Positions 23,483-34,885 of a DNA stretch of 64,000 nucleotides are shown here, one piece after another. Source of the stretch: Azolla pinnata (lineage: Eukaryota; Streptophyta; Polypodiopsida; Salviniales; Salviniaceae); NCBI GenBank assembly GCA_037176905.1, contig JBBBWG010013779.1, forward strand, positions 1-64,000, written 5' to 3'. The position numbers and the translations under genes are program-made. The notes beneath the pieces were generated by a model, which ran no database searches, had not been told where the DNA came from, and worked only from the letters and a program-made list of their open reading frames with translations. Each line of letters starts with the position of its first letter. The first letter of the stretch is position 1.

Positions 23483-26107
23483 ATGTCGGAATTGGACGTG
23501 CAGCTTTCTGGTGCCTTTGGTGAGTGTTCCTGTTCTGTTTTACTTATTGTTAAGTTTCCACTCAATTGTCTCTCCAGGGCATAACACAGGATTTATTTAT
23601 TATAAACTGGAAAGTTTTCATATACCTTGTAATCATCAAGTTTCTGATTGGATGCAAATCTTTCTTATGAACAACATTTTTGGCTTCCGTAGAGTGGTTT
23701 GTACCAGATTTATATCTATAATGATTTCTTCTGTGTTTTTGTGGGGATAAATTTCTGTGCTTTGTTCGAAAGTCTTGTATGTTTTGGACATAGAGCAAAT
23801 ACTTTGTATATTTGCAGATCAAGAGGAGGCTTCTTAAATGTTTTCTATTATGAAATATTACATATTTCTCTTTATTACAGAAGCATGATCTCTGTTCCAT
23901 GTAGATCTTAGTCATTGTTTAATTTGTTCTATGCTTATTTCTTGCGCATAGTGTTTTCTTTAATTTCTTAGCGGCGGACACAATCTCTTTCCTATATGAT
24001 AAATTATATATTAATCATATACATCTTTGCAGATAGAGATGCTTATCATATACGCCTTTACAGATAGAGATTTGGAATGTTTTCTGTTTCATCAGAGTAG
24101 TGTTCTATTCTTTCTTAAAAAGACCATTTATCCCCTTGTTAGCCATCATTCTCTTTTGATATTTGTATTCGATATGTTTTTGCGTGTTTATTTGAGGTGA
24201 TCCTTGCAGCAGATTTTACTTTTATTTTGTCCGAATTGAAGCTCTGATTCCTCATTTAAAATAGTGCATGTATTGTGTGTTGAGTTATAATATTTTTTGC
24301 ATGTTTATTTCAAATGATCTCTATATTAGATTAACTTTTGCTTAATTTTGCAGTGAAATTTTTATGTTCGTAGAAGATGCAATCTTACAATTCTTGAACT
24401 ATTTTAATCTTTTGTCATGGAGTTTCCTGTGCATTTTTTTTACCTTTCTTGCTGTAGGAGAGAATGCACTCTTTGTATTTCATTAATTTATTTGCAAAAA
24501 AAAGCTCGAGAGTCTTGCCCTTATTTGAGGGTACACATAAATTTCTCGTGTCATCAGTGGGAGGCTGTACTAGTGGGAGTTTACGATTTGCACTTGATCA
24601 GTAGCCATCTGTACAAATTGATGGATAAAGTTTTGCCATCTCTCTAATGAGAGTATACACTATAACTTAGAAGGAATTAGAGCATCTCTAAGAAAGTGAG
24701 GAAAAGTCGGAATCTTGGCATTACTCAAATTTCTCAATGTTGCTGGCCTGGCTAATTGTAAATTAAACATAGTTAACGAGGGCTTGAAGAAAGGATTGGT
24801 TTGTTCTTAATTGAAAAGGAAACTTCAGCCTATTACTGGATTTACTGCTGTCTATAGAAAGCTATTGCTGGGTAATTGAAAGCATATTAACTCCAATTTC
24901 CTTTCTGGCTGTGTAACAGATCCCTTTGCTGAAGCCAATGGTGAAGATTCTAGTGCAGGTGCAAAAGATTATGTGCATATTCGCACACAGCAAAGGAATG
25001 GAAGAAAGAGTTTGACCACTGTTCAAGGCTTGAAAAAGGAGTTCAACTACAACAAGATTCTCAAGGACTTCAAGAAAGAGTTTTGCTGCAATGGGAGCTT
25101 AGTCGAGGACCCTGAACTGGGCCAGGTTTGATTCTTGTTCTATCCATAAATGTGAATGCATGCGTTTCGTAGAGGGATTGATTTGTCTCCTCAGATGCCA
25201 ATGGACTATGCTACAATATTTTAGCAACATACTTTATTAATCAGAGAGAATGTGAGTAGATATTCTATGTCACCTACATTCAGTTCCATTTACTAATCAG
25301 TAACACATATTCCCATGTATCACTCTTATTTAAATTGAATACAATGAAACATATATGGCTATTATGCTTCACAGAGGTTATACATCACCAATCTGGTGAA
25401 AAGGAACATTTTGATATTGTTTGTGACTACTGGTTTGTCTCAAGTGAACTTGGATGCCTGACGTAGCTTAATTTGGTCTCTCGAAGTCATCTAGAAGAGG
25501 AGTGAGCATCCATGCAACGTAAGTTCTCCAGACATATTGCAATCTGCACCAGTATAGTCCTTAGAAAAGACACTGAGATTGATACGAGTGCCAATATCCT
25601 TCTGTGCTGATAGAAGCAGAATATTGGAAAGAAACAGAATCATGGCAATTTGTGGTTCGTTTATAGGTGATAGTAACCCCTGATGCCATAGAACACTGCT
25701 CATGTGATGATGTAAGTGGCTGAAAGATATTAAAAGGGCTAAACTAGGGGAAGCCTTAAGAGTTCTTTCTCTGCTGCTGATGATAGTGCCGTGTCTTTCT
25801 TTCTTTTGTCCAAAAAAGAGAAACAATTTCCATTATGTGTTTAACCTGTCAAGTGTACATTTTAGTTCGCCAACTTTTTTTGTTTGAAGATGTAGAACTT
25901 TATAAATATCATTTGCAGGTGATTCAGCTGCAGGGTGATCAACGAAAGAATGTATCTGAGTTCCTTGTACAGGTAAATTTCATTTTAAAAATGTCTTTCA
26001 CATGCTTTTCATGGAAAAGGTTGTATGCTGTTTGCCAGTGATGCCTCCTATCGAACTTGCAGGCCGGAGTTGTTAAGAAGGATCACATCAAGATCCATGG
26101 CTTCTAG
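23483..26107 (+). CDS. Translation initiation factor eIF1 (SUI1)
   Basis: The coding exons are 23483-23519, 24920-25125, 25919-25972 and 26063-26107, in phase. They encode 113 residues, the usual length of plant eIF1. The protein begins MSELDVQLSGAFDPFAEA, continues VHIRTQQRNGRKSLTTVQGL, LKDFKKEFCCNG and QLQGDQRKNVSEFL, and ends KKDHIKIHGF, all standard SUI1 features. eIF1 binds the 40S subunit in the cytoplasm and enforces correct AUG selection. A 5' UTR intron is likely: a donor CACGGACAG/GTAACG at 22599-22600 and an acceptor GCATAG ending at 23464 place about 865 bp of T-rich intron before the ATG. Upstream lie telo-boxes and a TGGGCC element. Confidence 0.95.
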
Positions 26108-28035
26108 AATGCTATTTGCGAGCTATGCTGGTGTTTAAAAACAGACAAAATATTTGCAACTATTAACTGTAACAGACATTAATATCTACATGAGCAAGGT
26201 GGAGGAATAGTGTGTGCTTTGTTTGATGCCTTCTATGTCACACAAGAAAATGTAGTGATGTTTATTATGCTAGTATATTTTTCTAGTGTTGTCTGTGAAT
26301 AATCATGCATAGTTAATAATGTTTGCTCCACATGATATTTTTGTCAGTATGCCTGCAATTGCATTAATCGGTACTTCTTTTCTTGCATAATTTACCTGGA
26401 GGCTGGCACTATTACTTTGACTCTATGATTTATCATGCATTATCAATTGCATTAATTTGTGGATATTATTCTATTATTCTACAATAGTATGTATGCACAT
26501 AGTTGATTTTGTTTAGTATGATGGGATTGTAGAATCACAAATATCAGATTATTGTTTTGTGCTATTTGCTGCTGCATGGGAAGTTGCTCAATGATAGGGA
26601 ATTCAGGCGTGAGTTTGAGTTTTCACAAAAAGTCTGTGTTTCTCATATTCTTTAGGATTGATACTTGATTATCTTTACATATATTTGTTTTGAACTTCGG
26701 TCATCAATCACAAAGAGAAAATCTTATTGTGATCACCTCGTGTATTGTTACACTCAATGTTTATTAACATACTTGCATTGTAATTTTAATTGTATACTCC
26801 CATGTCCTGTTTTCTCAAATATTCACGCATGTTTATCCACTATTGTTGTCGCATATGCTGCTTTGTCAAATTTGATGTTGTCATTTAGGAAGATTACATG
26901 GTTTTTCTCCTTGTTTTTGCGTTTGGTGTGGCAACTCCTTCGACATATATGTCAATGGCTTGCCATCAGTTAAGTAGTTGATTTAGTCCAGGTGAAAAGA
27001 ACTCTTTCCACCTTCGACTAGACTTTGGACTGTTAAGAAGCTTCAACTGGATCCATGGTCTGGCTAGTATAAGTTGGAAGGGGATATTGCAGGTTTGGAT
27101 GGGGCGAGACTTTGCCAACTTTCGAGCTACTGTTCCATAGGTTCAAGTCTCAAATTTGGAAAATGTTATTGTGCATTCTCTGATTTCCAGTGTTTCCGAA
27201 GTGTTGACTTATGCTTTGGGAGTAGTTGGGCGCCTGGTTCCAATGAGCATTGCTTCCATGCCAATTTCAGCTAGCTGCTGGCTGACTTGGGTTCTTATGG
27301 TTTGTGTGGACCGAGTTAGATTCATGTCCTGTCAAATAGTTACTGAAGTTGACCTTGCTTCCAACTTTTATTGTATTTGGGCCAAGCCCGTTTTGCGAAT
27401 ATGTTGAAAGAGTACAATGTTCTCTAGCTTTGTGCTTCAGGTTCCACATGAGAAAGGTGCACGTTCTTGTATTCGAGTGTAGTTTAGAGACAAATCAAGA
27501 GTCTCTCTGCTCGCACAAAGAACTAGCTCATAGTATACATAGTGATAAAAGACACGAGAGGATCGCGCAAAGAACTAGCTCATAGTATACATAGTGATAA
27601 AAGACACCTGAGGCTCGCATAGAGAACTAGCTCGTAGTATACATAGCGCCGAGTTTTGGCCCAATGGAGTCGCAAGAAGTATGGAGCCCAAGGCTATGCA
27701 CGTTTTGAGGGCATATTTACGACATGCCATCAGTGGTTGTGGAGAACGGCTCCGATTACAAGACAAGACAGGTTTCTATGACACTGCCAAATGAGCAGTA
27801 TTCCATGGCTCTACCCTGGGAGAAGAAAAAGATTGACGGTTTCCAAAACTTACAAGAAAAATAAGCACAATATCGGCATCGATTCGGCCTTCTTTTCCGT
27901 CGTCGCCTTGTCGTGCATCTACACAAGCACGCGATGCTTTGCCCCGGATTCGATTGCAATAAAAACAGCACCACAAATGAGTTGCTCCTTCTCTGATTCC
28001 TCTTCTATCTTCATCTTCTGTATCTGCAGTGTGAA
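26108..28035. other. Intergenic, contains a 52-bp tandem repeat
   Basis: This is the 3' flank of eIF1 and the distal upstream region of the eL21 gene. No gene is supported. At about 27511-27650 a 52-bp unit (AGAACTAGCTCATAGTATAC, then ATAGTGATAAAAGACAC) is repeated, with two full copies and a third partial one. Confidence 0.5.
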
Positions 28036-28111
28036 TTAGGGTTTCCAGAGAGAGGAGGGTATCGCTGCGAATAGCAGAAACGTGTTTGATTCACAGGCCC
28101 TGAAACCCTAA
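28036..28111 (+). promoter_or_regulatory. Telo-box pair upstream of eL21
   Basis: TTAGGGTTT at 28036-28044 and a perfect AAACCCTAA at 28103-28111 lie 90-160 bp before the ATG of the ribosomal protein gene. This is the usual place for telo-boxes in plant ribosomal protein promoters or leaders. Confidence 0.65.
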
Positions 28112-28196
28112 AAAAACCTCTCCTTGTCTTTTTGAACAAGAAGGACGACGCAGAGAAACAGAACAGTGAAACCGAAGCGAAGCTAGGGACGCGACG

Positions 28197-29791
28197 ATGC
28201 CTGCCGGCCATGGCCAACGATCGAGGACGCGCGACCTCTTCGCCCGCCCTTTCCGCCGGAAAGGATACATCCCGCTCACCACCTACCTGCGGACGTACCG
28301 CATCGGCGATCACGTCGACATCAAGGTCAATGGCGCCGTCCACAAGGGTATGCCCCACAAGTTCTACCATGGCCGTACGGGCGTCGTCTGGAACGTCACC
28401 AAGCGTGCTATTGGTGTGGAGATGAACAAACAGGTCAGATCAAACGCACAGAAGAAAAAGGAAGAAAATCAAGGTTTTTTTGGGGGGGGGGGGGGGAGGG
28501 GGGGGATCAAGGTGTGGATCTCTGTTTTCTTTCCCTTCTTTCTGTTTCTTTGTCTTCGAAAACGGCTTCCGTATGTGGTTGTATTTCAACTGTGTGTTTT
28601 TTCTGAATCATTGAGAGAGCGAGAGAGAAAGATAAAAGAGCTTCTTTTTCTTCGTGGTCACTCGTATTCTGTTGATGTTGTCAATCATGATCATTTTTGC
28701 TATTGTGTTCAGAGATGAACAAGCAGGTTATTGTCTACTCTCTTTTGTGCTGTGATTCAACATTCAATGAGAGCAAGATTGTGGGAAATTGATCTACATG
28801 GACAAACAACTAAAGACGAGCAAAAATAAACCTTTCAATGAATCAGAAATTTGAACAGAACATGACAAAATCACGTATTTGATTTCTGCCAGTCCAAATG
28901 ACTTATTTTGCATGTACTTTGTTTTTGTTTCTAGCTTTTTCTTTTGCATAAAGCATAACCCCTGAAAGTTCATCTTTTTTTCTTTAACTTATCAATTTCT
29001 GGAGATCTTATTGTGAGTATTCTTATATTGAGATCAACAAGGCTAGTCCTTAGAAAGGAGATCAAGCTTCTTCTATGTTATTCTGTTTGCGCAATTGAAC
29101 AATCCTGCTTTGATTTTGCCTGGTATTAAATAGGTGATCAGGTGTGCAATTCTACTCTAAAGATGCCCTGATTTCTCCTACATTTGTCTGAATTATATTA
29201 AGTATTGACACTGAATTTCTCATCTCAATGGTTACATCTAAGTTAACTAAATCTGGAATAGAATACCCCATCCAAAATTTTGTGCACTTTGTTCTTTGTT
29301 AATCTATTCATTACAAATAACGAGTAAACGTCTTTGTATTTGAGCATGCATGTCTACCCCTATGTCAACCATTGTCGATTGTCTATTATTTTCTAATATT
29401 TTGCTCATTTAATTATCAACTTTTCATGTGATTCATTCATTTTGAATTCAATGGTTTTGCATGCAGTTCAAGAACAGAATGAATGCTCTCTCAACTGAAT
29501 TCAATTCCTATGTTGATTGCTTATTGATTGCAGGTCAACACAAGAATAGTGAAGAAGAGAATCCATGTGCGAATTGAACATGTGCAGCCTTCTCGTTGCA
29601 AGGAGGATCTCTATGAAAGAATAAAGAGAAATGATTTACTCAAAGCTGAAGCTAAAGCTAGAGGCGAGAAGATCTCAACCAAAAGGCAACCTGAAGGCCC
29701 AAAACCTGGTTTTGTTGTGGCTGGAGCAACCTTGGAGACTGTTACACCTATTCCATATGACGTTGTTAATGACCTTAAAGGAGGTTACTAG
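28197..29791 (+). CDS. RPL21: 60S ribosomal protein eL21
   Basis: The two coding exons, 28197-28433 and 29534-29791, join in phase 0 and encode 164 residues, exactly the usual length of plant eL21. The sequence starts [20 protein letters not shown] and has [42 protein letters not shown] at the junction, then [18 protein letters not shown] and the C-terminus VVNDLKGGY. It is a structural component of the cytosolic large ribosomal subunit. The intron contains a G-run (28483-28505) and a short copy of the exon-1 end near 28711. Telo-boxes precede the gene. Confidence 0.96.
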
Positions 29792-31078
29792 ACGTTTTTG
29801 ACCTGATATTTACACTCTTCAAAGCTTGATATAGATTTCCGTTGTGCAGTTTTTCTTTATGCAGATGAGTTTATGTCTTAAGCTCCGGAACAGTGATTTC
29901 AATGGTAGGTAAAGAGATTGTCACAATCATCATGTCACTATAACATCGATCAAGGTATTCTGAAATCATCAGTTATTCATGAAACTCCAGTGTGGGTACC
30001 AAAGAACTATGAAAGTTTCTTTAGCTGTCTGCTTTCAAATGATGGTATTATACTTGTGAAATCAAGTGTTGTCAATCTTTCAGTATCTGGTGGGGAATGG
30101 TGTCTGGTTTGGAATGATGGCTTTATACTTGTGAAATCGTGAATTGGCAATGTTTATTATTTTGAGTATGGATTACCTTCTCAATGTTGGAATCATGAAT
30201 ATGGTAGTCAATCTAGATGCTTAACTGAAGTAAACATGCATGCATTATGACTTTGATGTAACTCAAAAATTGCATGCTTTGCATTGTAGTGCTGCATGGA
30301 TTGTTGGGAAACAGATTTTCTGTAGTCCATGAAAAGACCCCAATTGGCCTTTAGAAGTGGATGTGAGCTCAACGTTTCTTGTTGGAGGTTTGAGCTTGGC
30401 ACTTGGGATGGTCATGACCAACTCATACACCCAATTTTTCTTGTAAACTGATTCTGTGTTGGAAATGCAAGATGCTCAGAGAAGGTTAATGGGTTTTTAA
30501 ATGAATATGATGAGGTTTCATGAATGATGCTTGACTACAACAACATTTCTTTAGACCACACCAAGAATTTGATTAAAGGTTCGCTTGAAATAGGCGGCGA
30601 CGCAAGCAAATGTCGAGTCTAGGGATGTTGAATGTCGTTGGTTCCTCGAATCAACTATGGATAATGGCACATCGAAATATGAGGAAAGGTTCTAGATGCG
30701 TTAGATTTCGGAGACCCCAAGCATTTCAACAGAGGAATAGTGGCAAAATCGCGATTCTTAACATTGGTTATGTATTTCAAGATTCTCATTACCTAAAATT
30801 GTTTTGTGTAGTGGTAAGCTAGTCACCACGGTCTTTAACACAACTTATGGAACTGTGATCAAAATTTAACACAACTTATGGAACTATCATCAAAATAGAT
30901 CACAAAGTGTGGTCATTTGGCAGCCCAATTTTAGAAGAAGAAGAAGAATTGAAGCAAAAAGAAAGAAGAAGGAGGAAGAAGAAGAAGAAGGAGGAAGAAG
31001 AAGAAGAAGGAGAAGAAGAAGCAGAAGAAAAGACTCGTCCATCGACAAGTTCCTTCGATCGTTCGGGTTCCCATCGCG
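29792..31078. other. Intergenic, no gene seen
   Basis: This is the 3' flank of eL21 and the upstream region of the small ORF gene. The last 150 bp is a GAA/GGA-rich purine tract (30938-31033) consistent with a leader or promoter. I see no other feature. Confidence 0.45.
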
Positions 31079-31330
31079 ATGGGGTTCATCAGAGAGTTCT
31101 TTGGCCACGTGATACGCCTGAGCATGGAGGACGCTGACGAACGCGACCGGAAGATCCGAGACCACGTGGCCGCCACCAAAGCGCAGTGCGAGAAGGTGAA
31201 GGAAGGCTGGGCCCACCCTGTCAAACCCTATGGCTACTGGACCACCGACAAGTACAACTACAAGTACCTCCTCGACCTGCAGATGAGCAACGTTACCGGC
31301 CGCCATGATCCTTATGATAAGCTGCCATGA
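31079..31330 (+). CDS. Small conserved plant protein, 83 aa, function unknown
   Basis: This is a single-exon frame of 83 residues: MGFIREFFGHVIRLSMEDAD, ERDRKIRDHV, then KEGWAHPVKPYGYWTTDKYN and the end GRHDPYDKLP. The pattern MGF-x-EF...MED..ERDRK.R.H, W..P..PYG.WT and GR.DPYD agrees with a small plant protein family I have seen but cannot name. An N-terminal amphipathic helix followed by a basic/aromatic middle could suit a small organelle-membrane or complex-assembly subunit, but that is speculation. The start ATG follows a purine-rich leader and GC content rises exactly over the frame, which supports real coding. Confidence 0.7.
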   Translation: MGFIREFFGHVIRLSMEDADERDRKIRDHVAATKAQCEKVKEGWAHPVKPYGYWTTDKYNYKYLLDLQMSNVTGRHDPYDKLP

Positions 31331-34300
31331 AAAGGTGCAGTAAGCGTTCTTCGCGATTTCCTCGCCATCTTCTTGTAAGTTTCCAAAATAGATCTTGTGA
31401 AGATGCCTGAATGTTGATTAGGAATTCATCATTTTGGTAATCGGAAAGCATGAAACTGGAAGGGACTTTGTGTAGACTTCTGAATGTTTATCAGAAATTC
31501 CTCGTGTTGGTGACTGAAAAGGATGAAATTTGAAGAGAGATCCTGTGAAGAATTTTGAGCACTGGGAAAGGGAATGCCTTGTGTTTGGTGATAACGAAAT
31601 ATAATTTTGGAAAGAGGTTTGTGAAGAGATCTTAGTGCCGGTATAAAGCTATCTTGTGCTGGTGATATGAAAACGTGAGAGAATTTGTGAAGGAATTTGA
31701 GTGTCAAGAAAAATATCTCGTATTAGTGATGTGAAGACATGACTTTGGAAGAAATCAGTGAAGGAAATTGATGTGAGAGATTGCAGTTCATGATAATAGC
31801 AAATTAATGCATTTTAAGCCATCGTAACCCAATCTGTGGGTAGCACCAATTGATAAACATTTGGCATAACAATATCCTTGGAACAGTGAACACGGGGTAT
31901 CAAAGGTATTCACATGTATGGGATTGATTGGCGAAGCTCATTTTACATCAATCTGATTGATTTGCTCATGTCCTATGAATTTACAGAAAAACAATTTCAG
32001 TTGACTTGGCTTGAACTTTGATATTCCTTCAGTGTGTGTTTTCTCCATTGCTGAAGCACCAAAGCTAAATTTTGCTTCATTTCAATCCATGGGATATGGT
32101 CAACTGAGGCTCTTGTTCTTGTATCAGTTTAATTTGTGACCAAATGTTGACTGCTCATATTCTACATAGCAAACTATCACAACACAAATTTTACCATATA
32201 ATTTATGAAAGCAAATCCCTAGGGTTTCATATATGGTCATCAGAGAATGCTCTTAGCTTGAAGAAAAATTCAACATTTTGCTACTGCTAGCAGTCCAATA
32301 CATATAAAAAAGGAACTGTTTTTGGGAAGCTTATATTTAATTCTCCTAGTTGGAGCATACAAATTCTTATCTTATCATTTTTCTGCACGTTTTGTGAGAA
32401 TGCACTATAGTTCGCATGATCCCAACTATAGATTTCACCACCTGCATAGATAAATATAGCATTTGTTACAGATCACAATCTCTTTGTCTATTGTTTTCTT
32501 ATTGGTTCTCTATTTTTCAGCTGTACTAACTTCCATTACTGTCATCTGGGGTTGACGGATGTATCCTGAAGAAATGTTTTTTAGCGAAGCATTTACATGC
32601 TGCGTGAGATTTTTTTATGATATTTTTATGTTCAGATATATCTTATTGTGAAGTAAGCATGATTTATAAGGCATAACTTGTCACTCAGTGAAATTGATCT
32701 ATGGTATTTGCTGTTGTGCAGGTCCTTTTTACGTCATTTTTCAGCTGATGCAGAAATTTTATGTCAGAGAGGGATAAAGCCATAACATGGGATGTCTTCA
32801 GGATGTCTTAAAGTGAAGGCTTCCAATAAACGATTGTCTTACATACTTGATTAAGTTTTGTTGCAATCAGTGTTCGTTGAATTTTTATGATCAGCTCATT
32901 CAGCATGTTATTAAATACTATCGTCATCATTGTGTACAGTTAGCATAGGCAACCTGATACGTCTATTTAGGTTACCATCAGTTTTACTTCATTGCCATTT
33001 TTTATGATTCATGGTGTCATTTTTATGCATTACTAACTAGTCTTCTTGCAAAATATGCATGACTGGTAGCACCAGTTCATGGCCAAAATGTGCATCATTG
33101 CATGTCAAACAACTATCTGCTTATTGCATTGTTTGTTGACCAAGTATGTGCCTAATAAGCATTGTTTGTTGACCAAGTATGTGCCTGTACATAGTATGGT
33201 TGTTCTACCTTGAAGTAGGATTTTAGATTATTGTTAGCAGTTTTATCAAGTGTCTTTCGGTTTGGTTTAACCAAGTTTGTGTCTTTACATTCATAGTAGA
33301 CTTTGGGCTAGTGGCTCAAAATAATGCTGAAATGGATCTAACAACAGAAATGTGATAGCACGCAACGTTTTCTAATTTTGGATCGAGTGTGACTTGTGGA
33401 GTAAATAATGGTGTTATGGAAAGGTGGTTGGAGTTGATGAGCTAGCAAGGCGGTAACCAGGTGTGGTTGGGCACTTGCCAAAATTGAACGAGCAATCAAA
33501 GTCAGCAAAGTGGTTTGTTGATCGCTTCTTGTGAATGAACATTGTCTAAGGATCCTGTCAATTCGTATGCTTGTGGAGTTGTCATAACACATTGTAGTGG
33601 GAGAGGGAAGTCGGCTTTTGACCTGCATTGAGTAGCTTTAGCAAGAGCACGTAAATTCAGGCAACTTCTTGATGGTTCTCCATCGGGCGCATCGAGCGTG
33701 GAAAGAATGTAGACATCCATGATGAACTTGGTAACCTGCATTGACAATTTCCAGGAAATGTAGATACTATAATATCGAAGCGACAATGGATGTGTGATTG
33801 CATCGACACATACAAAATAAGCCGATGAGGAGAAGCACAAACATAGGAAAGCTTTCATTAGTGACAAGTTTTACAAAGACATGGATTTGAATCCAAGCAC
33901 AAACATAAGAAAGCTTTTCATTAGTGACAAGTTTTAGAAAGACTAAGGATTTGAACCCAAGATTTGAGGATTGAGGAAGAAGAAGGAAGAAGAAGAAGAA
34001 GAAGAAGAAGAAGAAGAGCAGCAGGGGGAGGAAACAGAGATGAGAGAACAGGCGTATATATGATCGATCACCCTTCGACCCAAATCTTTTCTGTGTTTCG
34101 GGCTCAGCGCCATACCTTCGGCCGCGCAAGTTCTGTACTGGAATGCAGACGGCCTTCTCTAAGACAAAGCAGAAGAAACGCCTTGCATTTGTCTGCTCTG
34201 CACCCATATGTATTTGCCGAAGAAGAACCCTTGCCTTTCCACGGTTTCAGCCTGTTCTTTAAAAAACAATTTTGATTTCATACGTCTCTCGTAAGCAGCA

Positions 34301-34885
34301 GGTAAATTCTTCGCATATTTTTTGGTTTCAAAGAGCTTCCGAAGGAAGGATGCACCGGATTGCCCATAACATTTCAGATGGTACCCATCAGTTTGCACAT
34401 CGTCACGCGTTTCAACTGATACTAGTACCAATCTGGATGCCTGGTGATGGAGTGCTTACCGTGTAAATTTATCCAAATCGCTGCATTTATGCTAGTTTTT
34501 ACCCCCAGGTTAACTGAACTTCAGTCATACATTATCTTTTGAACTACAAGCATATTTAGATGCTTTATTGTGTTTGTCCATGCTGAAATCTCTTTGATTT
34601 ACCAGGTGATTCTGTGGATCTTTTCTGATTTCCAAACAATTTCATATGTCATCTTGAATGGTTGACCGCATGATCAGAGTGCATTGACACACAGAAGACA
34701 TGCTGCAGCATTGATGGAGAAGGACACCTTCCCTTAGGAGAAAAATGTCCATGCTTTCTCAATGGTTCGGTCATGTAAGCTGAGACGTAAAGAAGGAGAT
34801 TCTGTGATTGATCAAATTGTTGGTGGTTTTGAAATTTTAGCCACATAGTCTGACGATTACTGGGATATGCAAGAGATGTTGCAAG
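31331..34885. other. Intergenic or long UTR, one 62-bp duplication
   Basis: About 3.5 kb without a supported gene. AG acceptors such as GTTGTGCAG near 32713-32721 and an AATAAA at about 32826 leave room for a 3' UTR intron of the small protein gene, but this is unproven. A 62-bp unit is duplicated in tandem at 33833-33959, followed by a (GAA)n tract at 33977-34018. The segment 34020-34885 probably includes the leader of the KAPP gene. Confidence 0.45.
33833..33959. repeat. 62-bp tandem duplication
   Basis: Two copies of a unit starting AAGCACAAACATA and containing TTCATTAGTGACAAGTTTTA differ at a handful of positions. The unit offset is 62 bp. It lies in noncoding DNA about 1 kb upstream of the KAPP start. 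Confidence 0.8.

Noticed and set aside
33502-33867. Minus-strand frame of 121 codons with DAPDGEPSRSCLNLRALAK
   Set aside because: It looked protein-like, but I could not link it to a family or to flanking exons; may be antisense to an unknown gene or a relic.
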